This document shows positions 1 through 9,495 of a stretch of DNA of 64,000 nt, in pieces (the stretch's first letter is position 1; the number at the start of each line of letters is the position of its first letter). The notes below the pieces were generated by a model. That model was not told where the DNA came from. It saw only the letters and a program-made list of their open reading frames with translations, and did no database searches. The stretch is from JAGVSR01 sp963750715 (lineage in GTDB: Bacteria; Pseudomonadota; Alphaproteobacteria; Rhizobiales; Hyphomicrobiaceae): positions 1,178,001-1,242,000 of the forward strand of contig CAVVRP010000012.1 of NCBI GenBank assembly GCA_963750715.1. The letters are read 5' to 3'. Both the position numbers and the translations under genes were made by a program.

Positions 1-103
1 TGCTATCGCCCGAAATCTCGGTGCGGCGCCTGGACAGAAGGTAAGCTGTCCAGATCGCGACGAGCGGCACGGCAAAAAACGCGATGAGTGGATCGAGCGC
101 CAT
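1..103 (-). CDS. Partial CDS, N-terminus of a membrane protein
   Basis: The gene starts with ATG at 103 and runs off the left edge. The visible 34 residues begin MALDPLIAFFAVPLVAIW and form one hydrophobic N-terminal segment followed by a basic stretch (LSRRRTE), as in a membrane-anchored protein with its N-terminus outside. It begins 29 bases after the stop of ccmI on the same strand, so it may belong to that transcription unit. It does not look like the start of CcmE. Too little is present to name a family. Confidence 0.5.
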   Translation of the reverse strand, partial: MALDPLIAFFAVPLVAIWTAYLLSRRRTEISGDS

Positions 104-132
104 TCTTAGTTGGAACTCCGTCGCTACTGCGA

Positions 133-1248
133 TCAGTTGCTCTGGATGCCCAGTTCACGCGCGGCGACCGCGATCCGGTCTTTTGCGGCTTTGTCGTTGG
201 CGAACGCGGCAAGCGCTTTGGCTAGAGCTGCCTTCGCCGCATCCTGGTCCTGCAGCACCACTCTTGCCCTCAGCAGGCGGAGCCAGCCGTCCTCATCGTT
301 CGGAGCCGTTTCCAGCCGGCTGGACAGGCGGTCGACCATGCCCCGGATCATCGCTGTTCGCTCCGCTTCCGGTAAGGCTGCCGCTCGGCTCATGTCATCG
401 GCAGTGGGTGCGCGGGAAGGCGTTGCTTCCTCCGGTTTAGTTGCGACGGCTGTCTCGCCGACGCCGCTGGATCCTGCTTTCGCTTTGGCTGCAGCCAGAC
501 CTTGCCGCAGTTCGTCATCCGACGGCGTGAGTGAAACTGCGCGTTCATAGGCCGTGACGGCTTGCGGATATCGACCGGTATTGAAGTAGGACCAGGCGAG
601 CGTCTTCCAGCCAGCGGCATCTTCCGGCTCACTCTCCAGCCGCGCAGCGAGCCGCGAGATCATGGTTTCAACATCGGGGAGAGGCTGCGATCCGGCGCCG
701 ATCACGTCCGAATTTGGAATTGGCGTCGTGGCGGGCTGCGCCTCAGCGTACCCTCTGAGACGATCGACATAATTCTTCATCGCGTCGAAGCCCGGTGTGC
801 TGGCCAGAGACGCTGTACCATCCGTCGAGGCATCGACAGTTTCGGCGCTCGCTACGACGGTTTTTGCTGACGTCATCGACGTACGCGGAGCGCCCGACAG
901 TCCGACATAAGCGGTGATTGCGAGGGCGGCGGCCCACAACGTCAATACGGCGACACGGGTCGGATTGGCCTCTTTCCACACCGTCGAAAATTTGAACGCC
1001 GGTGAGCTTTTTGCACCGACGAGTCCCGCGAGAATTTCCAGCCGCGCTCGGTCAGCGGCCGCGTCGTCGATCTGGCACTGGCGCGCCTTCATGTCGATCT
1101 GCGAGAGCAGGTTGCTGACCTCGATCATGCGATCGGCACCCACATTGCCGCCGGTTCTGGTGCGCGAAAGGGCGAAAGTCGCAATCAGAGCGCCCGCGGC
1201 TGCGGCGGCGAAGACGGTCAAAAGCGGTTCAATCATTGCTGGTACCAT
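133..1248 (-). CDS. ccmI: Cytochrome c biogenesis protein CcmI (CycH)
   Basis: Membrane protein of the cytochrome c maturation system, where CcmI/CycH chaperones apocytochrome c to the heme-ligation complex on the periplasmic side. The 371 residues show the family layout: an N-terminal membrane helix, a cytoplasmic linker with alternating charges, a second helix at about 95-115, then TPR-like repeats at about 195-260 and 300-365 (for example WKTLAWSYFNTGRYPQAVTAY). A second possible start is the ATG at 1236. It lies divergently from the multiheme cytochrome genes, whose products need heme attachment. No ccmEFH genes are visible here; they may lie to the left. Confidence 0.85.
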   Translation of the reverse strand: MVPAMIEPLLTVFAAAAAGALIATFALSRTRTGGNVGADRMIEVSNLLSQIDMKARQCQIDDAAADRARLEILAGLVGAKSSPAFKFSTVWKEANPTRVAVLTLWAAALAITAYVGLSGAPRTSMTSAKTVVASAETVDASTDGTASLASTPGFDAMKNYVDRLRGYAEAQPATTPIPNSDVIGAGSQPLPDVETMISRLAARLESEPEDAAGWKTLAWSYFNTGRYPQAVTAYERAVSLTPSDDELRQGLAAAKAKAGSSGVGETAVATKPEEATPSRAPTADDMSRAAALPEAERTAMIRGMVDRLSSRLETAPNDEDGWLRLLRARVVLQDQDAAKAALAKALAAFANDKAAKDRIAVAARELGIQSN

Positions 1249-1582
1249 TCTGTCCGAAGCCCTTACCTTGATCTACCGCATCAATGCGGCCGAACAAAGC
1301 GAGTTGCCGGCATCCAGCGCTGCGCTGCGTGCTCGGCAGATGTGTCGGTCAGCTCGAATGCATACCCGCCGCAATAACGTTGCACACGGCGATCTATTCC
1401 ACCGCGCCCCGCCAGCAACCAGCACCAGCCATCATGGGAGACGGACGCCTCATTGAGGCCGCGTTTGGATTGTCCTCAATGAGATCTCGAACTCGACCGC
1501 ATTCCTAAAAACGGTTCGAATGGCTCGGCATGTCTCGATTGGCCGGGCATTCGCACATAGTGCGCGTGGCTAAGGACCCGTA
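1249..1582. other. Intergenic region between ccmI and the cytochrome run
   Basis: This 334-base stretch separates two divergent genes, so promoters for both should lie here. I see no convincing gene, no strong hairpin and no clear sigma-70 motif. Confidence 0.5.
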
Positions 1583-2566
1583 GTGGCAAATCTTTCAGTT
1601 CCTTTTCGCTATTCGCAACGAACCCGCGAAGATGCTCCAGGACCCTCGCTTGATCGTGAGCAGCTGGCGAGGGGCTCCCGGCGTTTGCCGGATTCCGGAC
1701 AAGGCCTGGCGCATTATCTCTCGCGATCTTTGCTGCACATTGGCCCCGTGGTGTTCGCGGTTCTGGTGTGCGCGGCACTCGCCATCGGATGGGTCAACCG
1801 TGACGAAGGACATCTGACGGCCGAAACCGGATTGGGCTACTGGCTCGGGATCGCCGGCACGACACTCATCACTCTGCTCGTGCTTTACCCCCTTCGCAAA
1901 CGGTTCCGCATCCTGCATGGCCTCGGCCGGGTGGCGGCCTGGTTTCGGCTGCATATGCTCTTCGGCGTAGTGGGCCCACTGCTCATCATCTTTCACTGCA
2001 ACTTCAAGATCGGTTCTCTCAACAGCCGGCTGGCACTTTTCACGATGCTCACCGTCGTGACGAGTGGCATCGTCGGTCGCTATCTCTATTCCAAAGTGCA
2101 CAAGGGGCTCTACGGGCGGCAAGTCGAATTGCGGGAGATTTACGCTGACATGGGCGAACTCGAAGATCGGATCGGAATGGATCTGATCGCCAATCCGCTC
2201 GTGCGGGCAACGCTCGATGATTTCAAGGATCGTATCGCTACGCCATCGTCCACTGCACTCTCGAGCCTGCGTAACGCCTTTGTAATCCCGTATCGCGGCC
2301 GCAGAGTTCGCCGGCGCGTAACGAAAGAGGTCAACAGGATTTTGGCGGCGGCCGCCGCTCGCAACGGATGGAACAGGCGTGACTTGCGCGCGCGCAAGCA
2401 GGTCGTCTCGACTTACATGACCATCTACTTCGCCGCCGCCAACAAGGCGGCAAAGCTGGCGCTTTTCGAGCGGCTCCTGGCCTTGTGGCACATCTTTCAT
2501 ATGCCGCTGTTCGTCATGCTGGCGATGACTGTCGTGATCCATATCGTGGCCGTCCATCTGTATTGA
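1583..2566 (+). CDS. Polytopic membrane protein, probable b-type cytochrome
   Basis: A 327-residue inner-membrane protein starting with GTG. Hydrophobic segments lie at about 50-71, 85-104, 121-139, 148-169 and 300-327. Histidines sit in or beside them: H112, H124, H138, and a C-terminal set at H303, H306, H320 and H325. Spaced membrane histidines suggest heme b ligation, as in ferric-reductase-like or b-type quinol-oxidising proteins. A cytoplasmic loop of about 130 residues (170-300) is rich in Arg and Glu. The next gene, an 18-heme cytochrome, starts 6 bases after its stop, so it could pass quinol electrons to periplasmic hemes. The family is not recognised with certainty. Confidence 0.7.
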   Translation: MANLSVPFRYSQRTREDAPGPSLDREQLARGSRRLPDSGQGLAHYLSRSLLHIGPVVFAVLVCAALAIGWVNRDEGHLTAETGLGYWLGIAGTTLITLLVLYPLRKRFRILHGLGRVAAWFRLHMLFGVVGPLLIIFHCNFKIGSLNSRLALFTMLTVVTSGIVGRYLYSKVHKGLYGRQVELREIYADMGELEDRIGMDLIANPLVRATLDDFKDRIATPSSTALSSLRNAFVIPYRGRRVRRRVTKEVNRILAAAAARNGWNRRDLRARKQVVSTYMTIYFAAANKAAKLALFERLLALWHIFHMPLFVMLAMTVVIHIVAVHLY

Positions 2567-2571
2567 TTGGG

Positions 2572-3945
2572 ATGGTTGGGCTTATGTGGCGAAGGTTGAC
2601 CTTACTTGCACTTGCCGCCGTGTTGACAGTTGTTCCGTTGCTGGAGGTGCGCGGCCAGAGCCTGTTCGAAAAACTGGTTATGCCGGGTGAGGTTATCGAG
2701 GGTCATGCCAAGCTCGAAGGCAAGTGCACGAACTGTCACGAGCCGTTCTCGAAGGCGAGCCAAAAACGCCTTTGTCTCGAATGCCACAAGGACGTGGCCA
2801 ATGATCTGAACTTGAAGACCGGATTTCATGGTCGCCGACCCGATATCACGGGCGTCGAATGCAAGCACTGTCACACTGACCACAAGGGCCGAAAGGCAGA
2901 CATCGTCCAATTCGATCCGCAGACCTTCAACCACCGATTCACCGATTTCGAGCTGAAGGGCGCCCATACGACGGTGCTGTGTGAAAGCTGCCACGCGCCG
3001 ACGCACAAGTTCCGAATGGCGGCGGGAACGTGCATCGGCTGCCACAAGAAGGACGAGCCCCATAAGGGGCAACTGGGTGACGACTGCGCCAAGTGCCATA
3101 ACGAAACGAGTTGGCGCAAATCAAAGTCGTTCGATCACTCGAAGACGAAGTTTCCTCTTGAAGGAGCGCATAAAGGGATCCAATGCGCGGTCTGCCACAT
3201 CGGCGAACGCTACAAGGGATTGCCCACGGCGTGCAGCAGCTGCCACCAGCTTCAGGATGCGCATGACGGGCGTTACGGTGCGAAATGCGAAACGTGCCAT
3301 GTACCCAAAAAATGGCTGTCCGCTTCATTCGATCACGACAAGCTGACGAAGTTCCCGCTCAAGGGCGGGCATAAGACCGTCAAGTGCGATACGTGTCATG
3401 CCGGAGATCTCTATCGTGACAAGCTGTCAACAGCGTGCGTGTCGTGTCACAAGGCGTCGGACCCTCATAAAGGGCAACTCGGCAGCAATTGCGCGCAATG
3501 CCACGCGGAAACCGGTTGGCGGAAGAAAGTAGCGTTCGATCACGACGTCACGCGCTTTCCGCTGATTGGGTTTCACGCAAGAGTTCCGTGCGAGGAGTGC
3601 CATCAAGCCGCGACATTCAAGGATGCTTCGGTCGTCTGCGAAGGATGTCACAAGGACGACCACCACGATGGCCGCCTGGGCAACAAATGCTCACGGTGTC
3701 ACAATCCGAACGGTTGGACACAGTGGCGCTTCAACCACGATCTGGAGACGAAGTTTCCACTCACGGGGGCACATACAGGGCTGCAGTGTCACGCTTGCCA
3801 CACGACAAAGGCGGCAACCGTCACTGCTCCGACGTCCTGTTACGGATGTCACAGCGACGACGACGCGCATCGCGGCTCTTTCGGGCGCAACTGCGAGGCT
3901 TGCCATACGACAAGCTCCTTTACTCAAGGCGTGCGGCCCCGTTGA
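2572..3945 (+). CDS. 18-heme periplasmic c-type cytochrome (c3/c7-like)
   Basis: An exported multiheme electron carrier of 457 residues. A signal peptide (MVGLMWRRLTLLALAAVL, cleavage near VRGQS) is followed by 18 CxxCH motifs, counted directly: CTNCH, CLECH, CKHCH, CESCH, CIGCH and so on to CEACH near the C-terminus. Between motifs, units such as FDHSKTKFPLEGAH recur; their extra His residues are the expected second axial ligands of bis-His hemes. An alternative ATG is at 2584. An upstream in-frame start at 2485 was rejected because it would overlap the preceding gene and hide the signal peptide. It lies between a membrane cytochrome b-like gene and the 37-heme gene, fitting a periplasmic electron-bridge role (inference). 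Confidence 0.9.
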   Translation: MVGLMWRRLTLLALAAVLTVVPLLEVRGQSLFEKLVMPGEVIEGHAKLEGKCTNCHEPFSKASQKRLCLECHKDVANDLNLKTGFHGRRPDITGVECKHCHTDHKGRKADIVQFDPQTFNHRFTDFELKGAHTTVLCESCHAPTHKFRMAAGTCIGCHKKDEPHKGQLGDDCAKCHNETSWRKSKSFDHSKTKFPLEGAHKGIQCAVCHIGERYKGLPTACSSCHQLQDAHDGRYGAKCETCHVPKKWLSASFDHDKLTKFPLKGGHKTVKCDTCHAGDLYRDKLSTACVSCHKASDPHKGQLGSNCAQCHAETGWRKKVAFDHDVTRFPLIGFHARVPCEECHQAATFKDASVVCEGCHKDDHHDGRLGNKCSRCHNPNGWTQWRFNHDLETKFPLTGAHTGLQCHACHTTKAATVTAPTSCYGCHSDDDAHRGSFGRNCEACHTTSSFTQGVRPR

Positions 3946-4310
3946 CCGATCGGTCGTAAGATCACTGGGCTGAATGTGAGCTTTACTGGCTGACATAGCG
4001 CAGATTTAAGACGGCGCACCGTCGGAATATGCCCAACCCAATCCCGTTGTCGCCGGAAGACAAATTCGACTGCATTTCCGCGGGCGACGTTGACCATCAA
4101 TTGATTGACCCGGCGAAATCCGAAAGGCAACCGCTTCTCAATATGGAAGCGGTGAGATCCTGAAGAAAGCATAAGAGGTGCGCACCGGGCAGGGCTCGGA
4201 AAATCGAAAAACAGTGTCGTGGGTTGGGGAACTCGCGTCGACATTTCAGCGGCACGTACATTCTGAGGCGGCAGCCGCGAACAGTTGATCAAGAGTTAAA
4301 GGGGGGGGCG
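3946..4310 (+). other. Gap between the two multiheme cytochrome genes
   Basis: A 365-base stretch without a convincing gene. It ends in a G-run (about 4301-4309) just before the ATG of the next cytochrome, probably part of its ribosome binding site. A separate promoter could lie here; none is obvious. Confidence 0.4.
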
Positions 4311-7027
4311 ATGAAGATTGCGCGGTCAATTCTTTCGTCTCTGATCGCCCTCATGTGCGCCGCGACATTTGCGGTCGGACCTCCTGTCCTTGCGCAACAG
4401 ACCAAACCCTTTGGTTTCGACCATTCAAAGACCGGATATCCCTTGAAGGGCGCTCACGTGACGGTTGACTGCGCGTCCTGTCACTTGGGCGGTCGGTTCA
4501 AAGGTACGAGTCAGCAGTGTGCTTCCTGCCACAATGGTTCGGCGGCATCGGGAAAATCTCAAAATCATCTGCCGACGAGCTCGGAATGCGCGTCCTGCCA
4601 CGCGCCGACCTCGTGGAAAGAAACCCGCTACGACCATACTGAGGCGAAGGGCCCTTGCGTTGCCTGCCATAACGGCACGATGGCCAAGGGCAAGCCGGCG
4701 ACACACATCGCCACAACCGCCCAGTGCGATACGTGTCACACAAACACTGTCACGTTTGCCGGCGCGAAGTTCGGACACGAAGGCATCACGTCGGGCTGTG
4801 CGAGCTGCCACAACGGCACGACGGCCACTGGCAAACCGACGACCCACATCGTCACGTCCGCCGCCTGCGAGACCTGCCACAAGAGCACCACCTCGTTCGC
4901 CGGTGCCGCGTTCAATCACACCGGCATCACGACGGGTTGCGCCAGCTGCCACAACGGCACGACGGCGATCGGCAAGCCCACCGCCCACATCGCGACGTCC
5001 GCCGCCTGCGAGACCTGCCACAAGAGCACCACCTCGTTCGCCGGTGCCGTGTTCAATCACACCGGCATCACGACGGGTTGCGCCAGCTGCCACAACGGCA
5101 CGACGGCGACTGGCAAACCGACGACCCACATCGTCACGTCCGCCGCCTGCGAGACCTGCCACAAGAGCACGACCTCGTTCGCCGGTGCCGCGTTCAATCA
5201 CACCGGCATCACGACGGGTTGCGCCAGCTGCCACAACGGCACGACGGCGATCGGCAAACCCACCGGCCCACATCGCCACGTCCGCTGCCTGCGAGACCTG
5301 CCACAAGAGCACGGCCTCGTTCGCCGGGCGCGAGCTTCAATCACACCGGCATCACGACGGGTTGCGCCAGCTGCCACAACGGCACGACCGCCACTGGCAA
5401 ACCGACGACCCACATCGTCACGTCCGCCGCCTGCGAGACCTGCCACAAGAGCACCACCTCGTTCGCCGGTGCCGTGTTCAATCACACCGGCATCACGACG
5501 GGCTGCGCCAGCTGCCACAACGGCACGACGGCGACGGGCAAGCCGACCGACCCACATCGTGACGTCCGCCGCCTGCGAGACCTGCCACAAGAGCACCACC
5601 TCGTTCGCCGGCGCCGCGTTCAATCACACCGGCATCACGACGGGCTGCGCCAGCTGCCACAACGGCACGACGGCGATCGGCAAGCCGACGGCCCACGTCG
5701 TCACGTCCGCCGCCTGCGAGACCTGCCACAAGAGCACCACCTCGTTCGCCGGTGCGCGTGTTCAATCACACCGGCATCACGACGGGTTGCGCCAGCTGCC
5801 ACAACGGCACGACGGCCACGGCAAGCCGAGCGGCCCACGTCGCCACGTCCGCTGCCTGCGAGACCTGCCACAAGAGCACCGCCTCGTTCGCCGGCGCCGC
5901 GCTTCAATCACACCGGCATCACGACGGGCTGCGCCAGCTGCCACAACGGCACGACGGCGATCGGCAAGCCGACCGGCCACGTCGCCACGTCCGCCGCCTG
6001 CGAGACCTGCCACAAGAGCACCGTCTCATTCGCCGGGCCGTGTTCAATCACACCGGCATCACGACGGGCTGCGCCAGCTGCCACAACGGCACGACGGCGA
6101 TCGGCAAGCCCACCGGCCACGTCGCCACGTCCGCCGCCTGCGAGACCTGCCACAAGAGCACCGCCTCGTTCGCCGGTGCCGCGTTCAATCACACCGGCAT
6201 CACGACGGGCTGCGCCAGCTGCCACAACGGCACGACGGCGATCGGCAAGCCCACCGGCCACGTCGCCACGTCCGCCGCCTGCGAGACCTGCCACAAGAGC
6301 ACCGCCTCGTTCGCCGGTGCCGTGTTCAATCACACCGGCATCACGACGGGTTGCGCCAGCTGCCACAACGGCACGACGGCGACCGGCAAGCCCACCGGCC
6401 ATGTCGCCACGTCCGCCGCCTGCGAGACCTGCCACAAGAGCACCGTCTCATTCGCCGGTGCCCGGTTCAGTCACACCGGCATCACGACGGGTTGCGCCAG
6501 CTGCCACAACGGCACGACGGCGATCGGCAAGCCCACCGGCCACGTCGCCACGTCCGCCGCCTGCGAGACCTGCCACAAGAGCACCGCCTCATTCGCCGGT
6601 GCCCGGTTCAGTCACACCGGCATCACGACGGGTTGCGCCAGCTGCCACAACGGCACGACGGCGACCGGCAAGCCGACCGGCCACGTCGCCACGTCCGCCG
6701 CCTGCGAGACCTGCCACAAGAGCACCGTCTCGTTTGCCGGTGCCCGGTTCAGCCACACCGGCATCACGACGGGCTGCGCCAGCTGCCACAACGGCACGAC
6801 GGCGCCCAGGCAAGCCATCGGGGCATTTGCCGACCACGCAGGCGTGCGAGACCTGTCACAAGAGCACTACGACGTTCAGCGGAGCTCGGATGAACCATAC
6901 GGGCATCGTGAGCGGCTGCGCCAACTGCCACAATGGCGTGATCGCTGAAGGCAAACCGAACGATCATCCCAGAACCAGTGCGCCTTGCGAAACCTGCCAC
7001 AAGACTGCAGGGAGCTGGCGCCATTGA
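4311..7027 (+). pseudogene. Tandem-repeat c-type cytochrome, 37 CxxCH motifs, interrupted by nine one-base indels
   Basis: An exported giant cytochrome. It starts with signal peptide MKIARSILSSLIALMCAAT, then five heme motifs in a non-repeated N-terminal part, then a roughly 47-residue unit repeated about 16 times, each unit with one CASCH and one CETCH motif plus two further His (NHTG and a THIV/GHVA site). Corrected for indels it would encode about 903 residues and 37 hemes. Apparent indels lie near 5265, 5327, 5548, 5755, 5818, 5828, 5892, 6037 and 6807. The corrected frame ends with CETCHKTAGSWRH and a TGA that shares its A with the ATG of the next gene, which argues that the reading frame is or was functional. 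It could be a true pseudogene or a repeat-assembly artefact. Confidence 0.8.
4772..7024 (+). repeat. 141-bp coding tandem repeat array (about 16 units)
   Basis: Near-identical 141-bp units encode two heme motifs each. Unit starts (the aatcacaccggcatcacg site) fall at roughly 4914, 5055, 5196, 5338, 5480, 5621, 5763, 5906, 6046, 6187, 6328, 6469, 6610 and 6751; diverged units lie at both ends (4772 and 6891). Units from 6046 to 6800 are regular. Before that, spacing varies by one or two bases because of the indels. The high identity points to recent expansion or gene conversion. Confidence 0.95.
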
Positions 7028-9471
7028 TGATCGTTCGTCGGGTCCATAGTCGAAGCCAAAAGCGGTTGGCAGTCACTTCCGCAACAGTACCGACACCGGT
7101 GGGTGGGTCATGCCGTCGGGGGCTCGGATTTATCTTGGCACTTCTGTTGGCCGGCACTGCAAGGCCGGGCCCGGTTGCGGCGGAGCCTGTGCTCGATCGG
7201 TCATTGTCCGGAGCTCAGCTCGTCTCGCAAAAAGGCTGCGCCATCCTCAAAATCTCGTTCAACTTTCGAGTTCGCTATTCCAGCCACTTCCCGATTGGGC
7301 GTGGCGAGGAACTTAGAATTAGGTTGCGGCCGATCGATCCGGGGCAAGCGGCGGCCGAAATCATATCGCAGCGCGAGTCGCTTCGTGCACCCGACAGCAA
7401 GCTCGCACGGATCAGATCGATCGAATTCGATGTCGGCAACGCGGCCGGACCCGTCCTGGTCATCCAGTTCTATCAGCCAATGTCGTATCAGGTCGGGCAG
7501 GGCTCCGATTTTCAAAGTCTTGTCATCGCCATATCCGGAAAGGGCGCTTCGTCGACCTGCAAGGCGGAGCTGCCAGTGAGCGCGCCGGGGGGGGCTTGGA
7601 ACACAACGGTATCGCGCGATGCCGCGCCCCTTCCCGCGCCTTCGTCGCGCCGGACAGGCCGACGAAAGGCAGGGACTGCCACTCAGGCTCAAAAGACGTC
7701 CGCCGGTGCCTGGATGGACGAGGGCCGTGCCGCCCTGCGCAAGAACGAGCACGCTGCCGCAATCGCGCTGTTCGACAAGATCCTCGCTCTACCGGAGACC
7801 GAGTACAGCGCTGAAGCTCAAGAGCTTCTCGGATTGGCGCTCCAGCGAAGCGGCAAGAGCAGCGAGGCTCAAGCTGCCTACAGCGATTATCTGGCTCTCT
7901 ATCCCGACGCCGAGGGTACGGAGCGCGTGCGTCAGCGGCTGGCCGGGATATCTCCACCCGAGGGCGAGAGCGGCACGAAGCTCCGATCCGGCAAGCGTCA
8001 GGCGGACGTGACCGAGAACGGCAGCGACACGCGGCCAACCACTTGGACCATTTCGGGGAGTGCGTCGCAGTTCTACATCCGCGATGACAGTTTCAGGACC
8101 TTGCGAGATCCTACACTGCCGCCGGATGTCAATGCCGAATTCGACGATCACCGCGTTCATCAAAACGAATTGCTGTCGAGCTTCGACTTCTTGGGAACCT
8201 GGAACGGCGATGGTGTCAAATCAAAGTTCCGCTTTTCGGGGAGCGAGGAACACAGCTTCAACGATGACGAGGACGAGATCGTCAGTGTCGCCGCGCTGTT
8301 TTTCGACACGGCAATCAAGGACTACGCAACGAACGTCCGCATTGGCCGCCAAACTCGCAACACCGGCGGCGTGCTCGGCCGCTTCGACGGCGGGATCCTT
8401 AGCGTCCAGCCGACCGAACTCTATCGCTTGAACGCTGTCGTAGGCTCTCCAGTCGCCCGGCGGTCGGATCTACCTTTCGAAGACGAGCGATACTTCTACG
8501 GTGCCAGCGTCGATATCGGCCCGTTTTTCGGCGGTTTTGACGCGACGCTGTTTGCCATCGAGCAGAGAGATCGCGATATCCTCGACCGGCAAGCCGTTGG
8601 TGGAGAGCTACGCTATTTCGATGCCGACAAGTCGGCCTTCGCAACGATCGACTACGATATCCATTACCAGGAACTCAACGCAGCCATTCTGACGGGGTCG
8701 TGGACGCTGCCAGACAAGACGGCGCTGCATGCCGAGTTCGATTATCGCCGCTCGCCCTATCTTTCGACGTGGACCGCGCTGCAGGGTCAGCAGTATCCAA
8801 CACTGTTCGAGATGCTTCGCCATAACACGATCGATGAGATCGAGCAGTATGCCGTCGACCGAACAGCATCCTATACTTCGTACTCTGCGGGCATCGCCCG
8901 GCCGCTGAACGGTACGTTCCAGGTCAGTCTGGATGCAACCGTGGCTAACGCCGAGGGCACGATCTCATCGGGTGGCGTGGAGGCATCTCCCTCGACCGGC
9001 TACGAGTCCTACTATTCAGCACAACTGATCGGCACGGGCGTCTTCCGGGACGAGGATTTGTTTATCGCCGGGTTGCGCTACGCCGATCTCGACCAGACCG
9101 ACAACTACGTTCTTGACCTGAGTGCGCGCTACCCACTGATCGATGACCTCAAGGTCAATCCGCGGTTGCGGCTTGGCTATGTGACCGGAGATATGTCTGA
9201 CCTCGAGGAGTACTCCGTCCTGCCCTCCGTCCTGTTCAACTACTACGTTACTCGGGACATGAGCCTGGAACTGGAGATCGGCGCCGAGTGGACCGATAGT
9301 ACACAAGGCGGCGTGGAAGAAACCTCAACCGATTTGTTCTTGACGGTCGGCTACCGCTACGACTTCTACGCAGATGGAACTCTTCCCCAGACCCTCAGTG
9401 CTTACGGCTCTGGCGCGAATAGCGGCCAGCAGACGTCGGCGCCGACAAACGGAACTGCCAACTCGCGATAG
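7027..9471 (+). CDS. Outer-membrane beta-barrel protein with N-terminal TPR, putative porin of a porin-cytochrome conduit
   Basis: An 814-residue exported protein. Its ATG overlaps the preceding cytochrome stop (TGATG), so the two are translationally coupled. A basic N-region precedes a hydrophobic signal (GLGFILALLLAGT); a GTG start near 7099 would give a shorter signal. A beta-rich domain occupies about 55-165, a TPR-like stretch about 230-295 (AWMDEGRAALRKNEHAAAIA), and from about 340 to 790 there are alternating aromatic/hydrophobic strands typical of a large outer-membrane barrel (for example YATNVRIGRQTRN, FFLTVGYRYDFY-like ends). In porin-cytochrome complexes a barrel sheathes a multiheme cytochrome; gene order suggests that here. 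No sequence-level assignment to MtrB or PioB is claimed. Confidence 0.75.
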   Translation: MIVRRVHSRSQKRLAVTSATVPTPVGGSCRRGLGFILALLLAGTARPGPVAAEPVLDRSLSGAQLVSQKGCAILKISFNFRVRYSSHFPIGRGEELRIRLRPIDPGQAAAEIISQRESLRAPDSKLARIRSIEFDVGNAAGPVLVIQFYQPMSYQVGQGSDFQSLVIAISGKGASSTCKAELPVSAPGGAWNTTVSRDAAPLPAPSSRRTGRRKAGTATQAQKTSAGAWMDEGRAALRKNEHAAAIALFDKILALPETEYSAEAQELLGLALQRSGKSSEAQAAYSDYLALYPDAEGTERVRQRLAGISPPEGESGTKLRSGKRQADVTENGSDTRPTTWTISGSASQFYIRDDSFRTLRDPTLPPDVNAEFDDHRVHQNELLSSFDFLGTWNGDGVKSKFRFSGSEEHSFNDDEDEIVSVAALFFDTAIKDYATNVRIGRQTRNTGGVLGRFDGGILSVQPTELYRLNAVVGSPVARRSDLPFEDERYFYGASVDIGPFFGGFDATLFAIEQRDRDILDRQAVGGELRYFDADKSAFATIDYDIHYQELNAAILTGSWTLPDKTALHAEFDYRRSPYLSTWTALQGQQYPTLFEMLRHNTIDEIEQYAVDRTASYTSYSAGIARPLNGTFQVSLDATVANAEGTISSGGVEASPSTGYESYYSAQLIGTGVFRDEDLFIAGLRYADLDQTDNYVLDLSARYPLIDDLKVNPRLRLGYVTGDMSDLEEYSVLPSVLFNYYVTRDMSLELEIGAEWTDSTQGGVEETSTDLFLTVGYRYDFYADGTLPQTLSAYGSGANSGQQTSAPTNGTANSR

Positions 9472-9495
9472 AGCATTCCAACTTAAAGGAAGCCG

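Noticed and set aside
1595..2557. 320-codon minus-strand frame opposite the cytochrome b-like gene
   Set aside because: It is antisense to a protein with clear membrane helices and conserved context; its own product is low-complexity His/Arg/Glu.
4425..6837. Long minus-strand and other-frame open reading frames across the heme repeat array
   Set aside because: They are antisense or shifted readings of the 141-bp repeats (Ala/Arg/Gly-rich with a 47-residue period) and have no independent start or ribosome binding site.
4772..7024. A CRISPR array because of regular direct repeats
   Set aside because: The repeats are 141 bp, contiguous without spacers, and encode heme motifs in frame; no cas genes are present.
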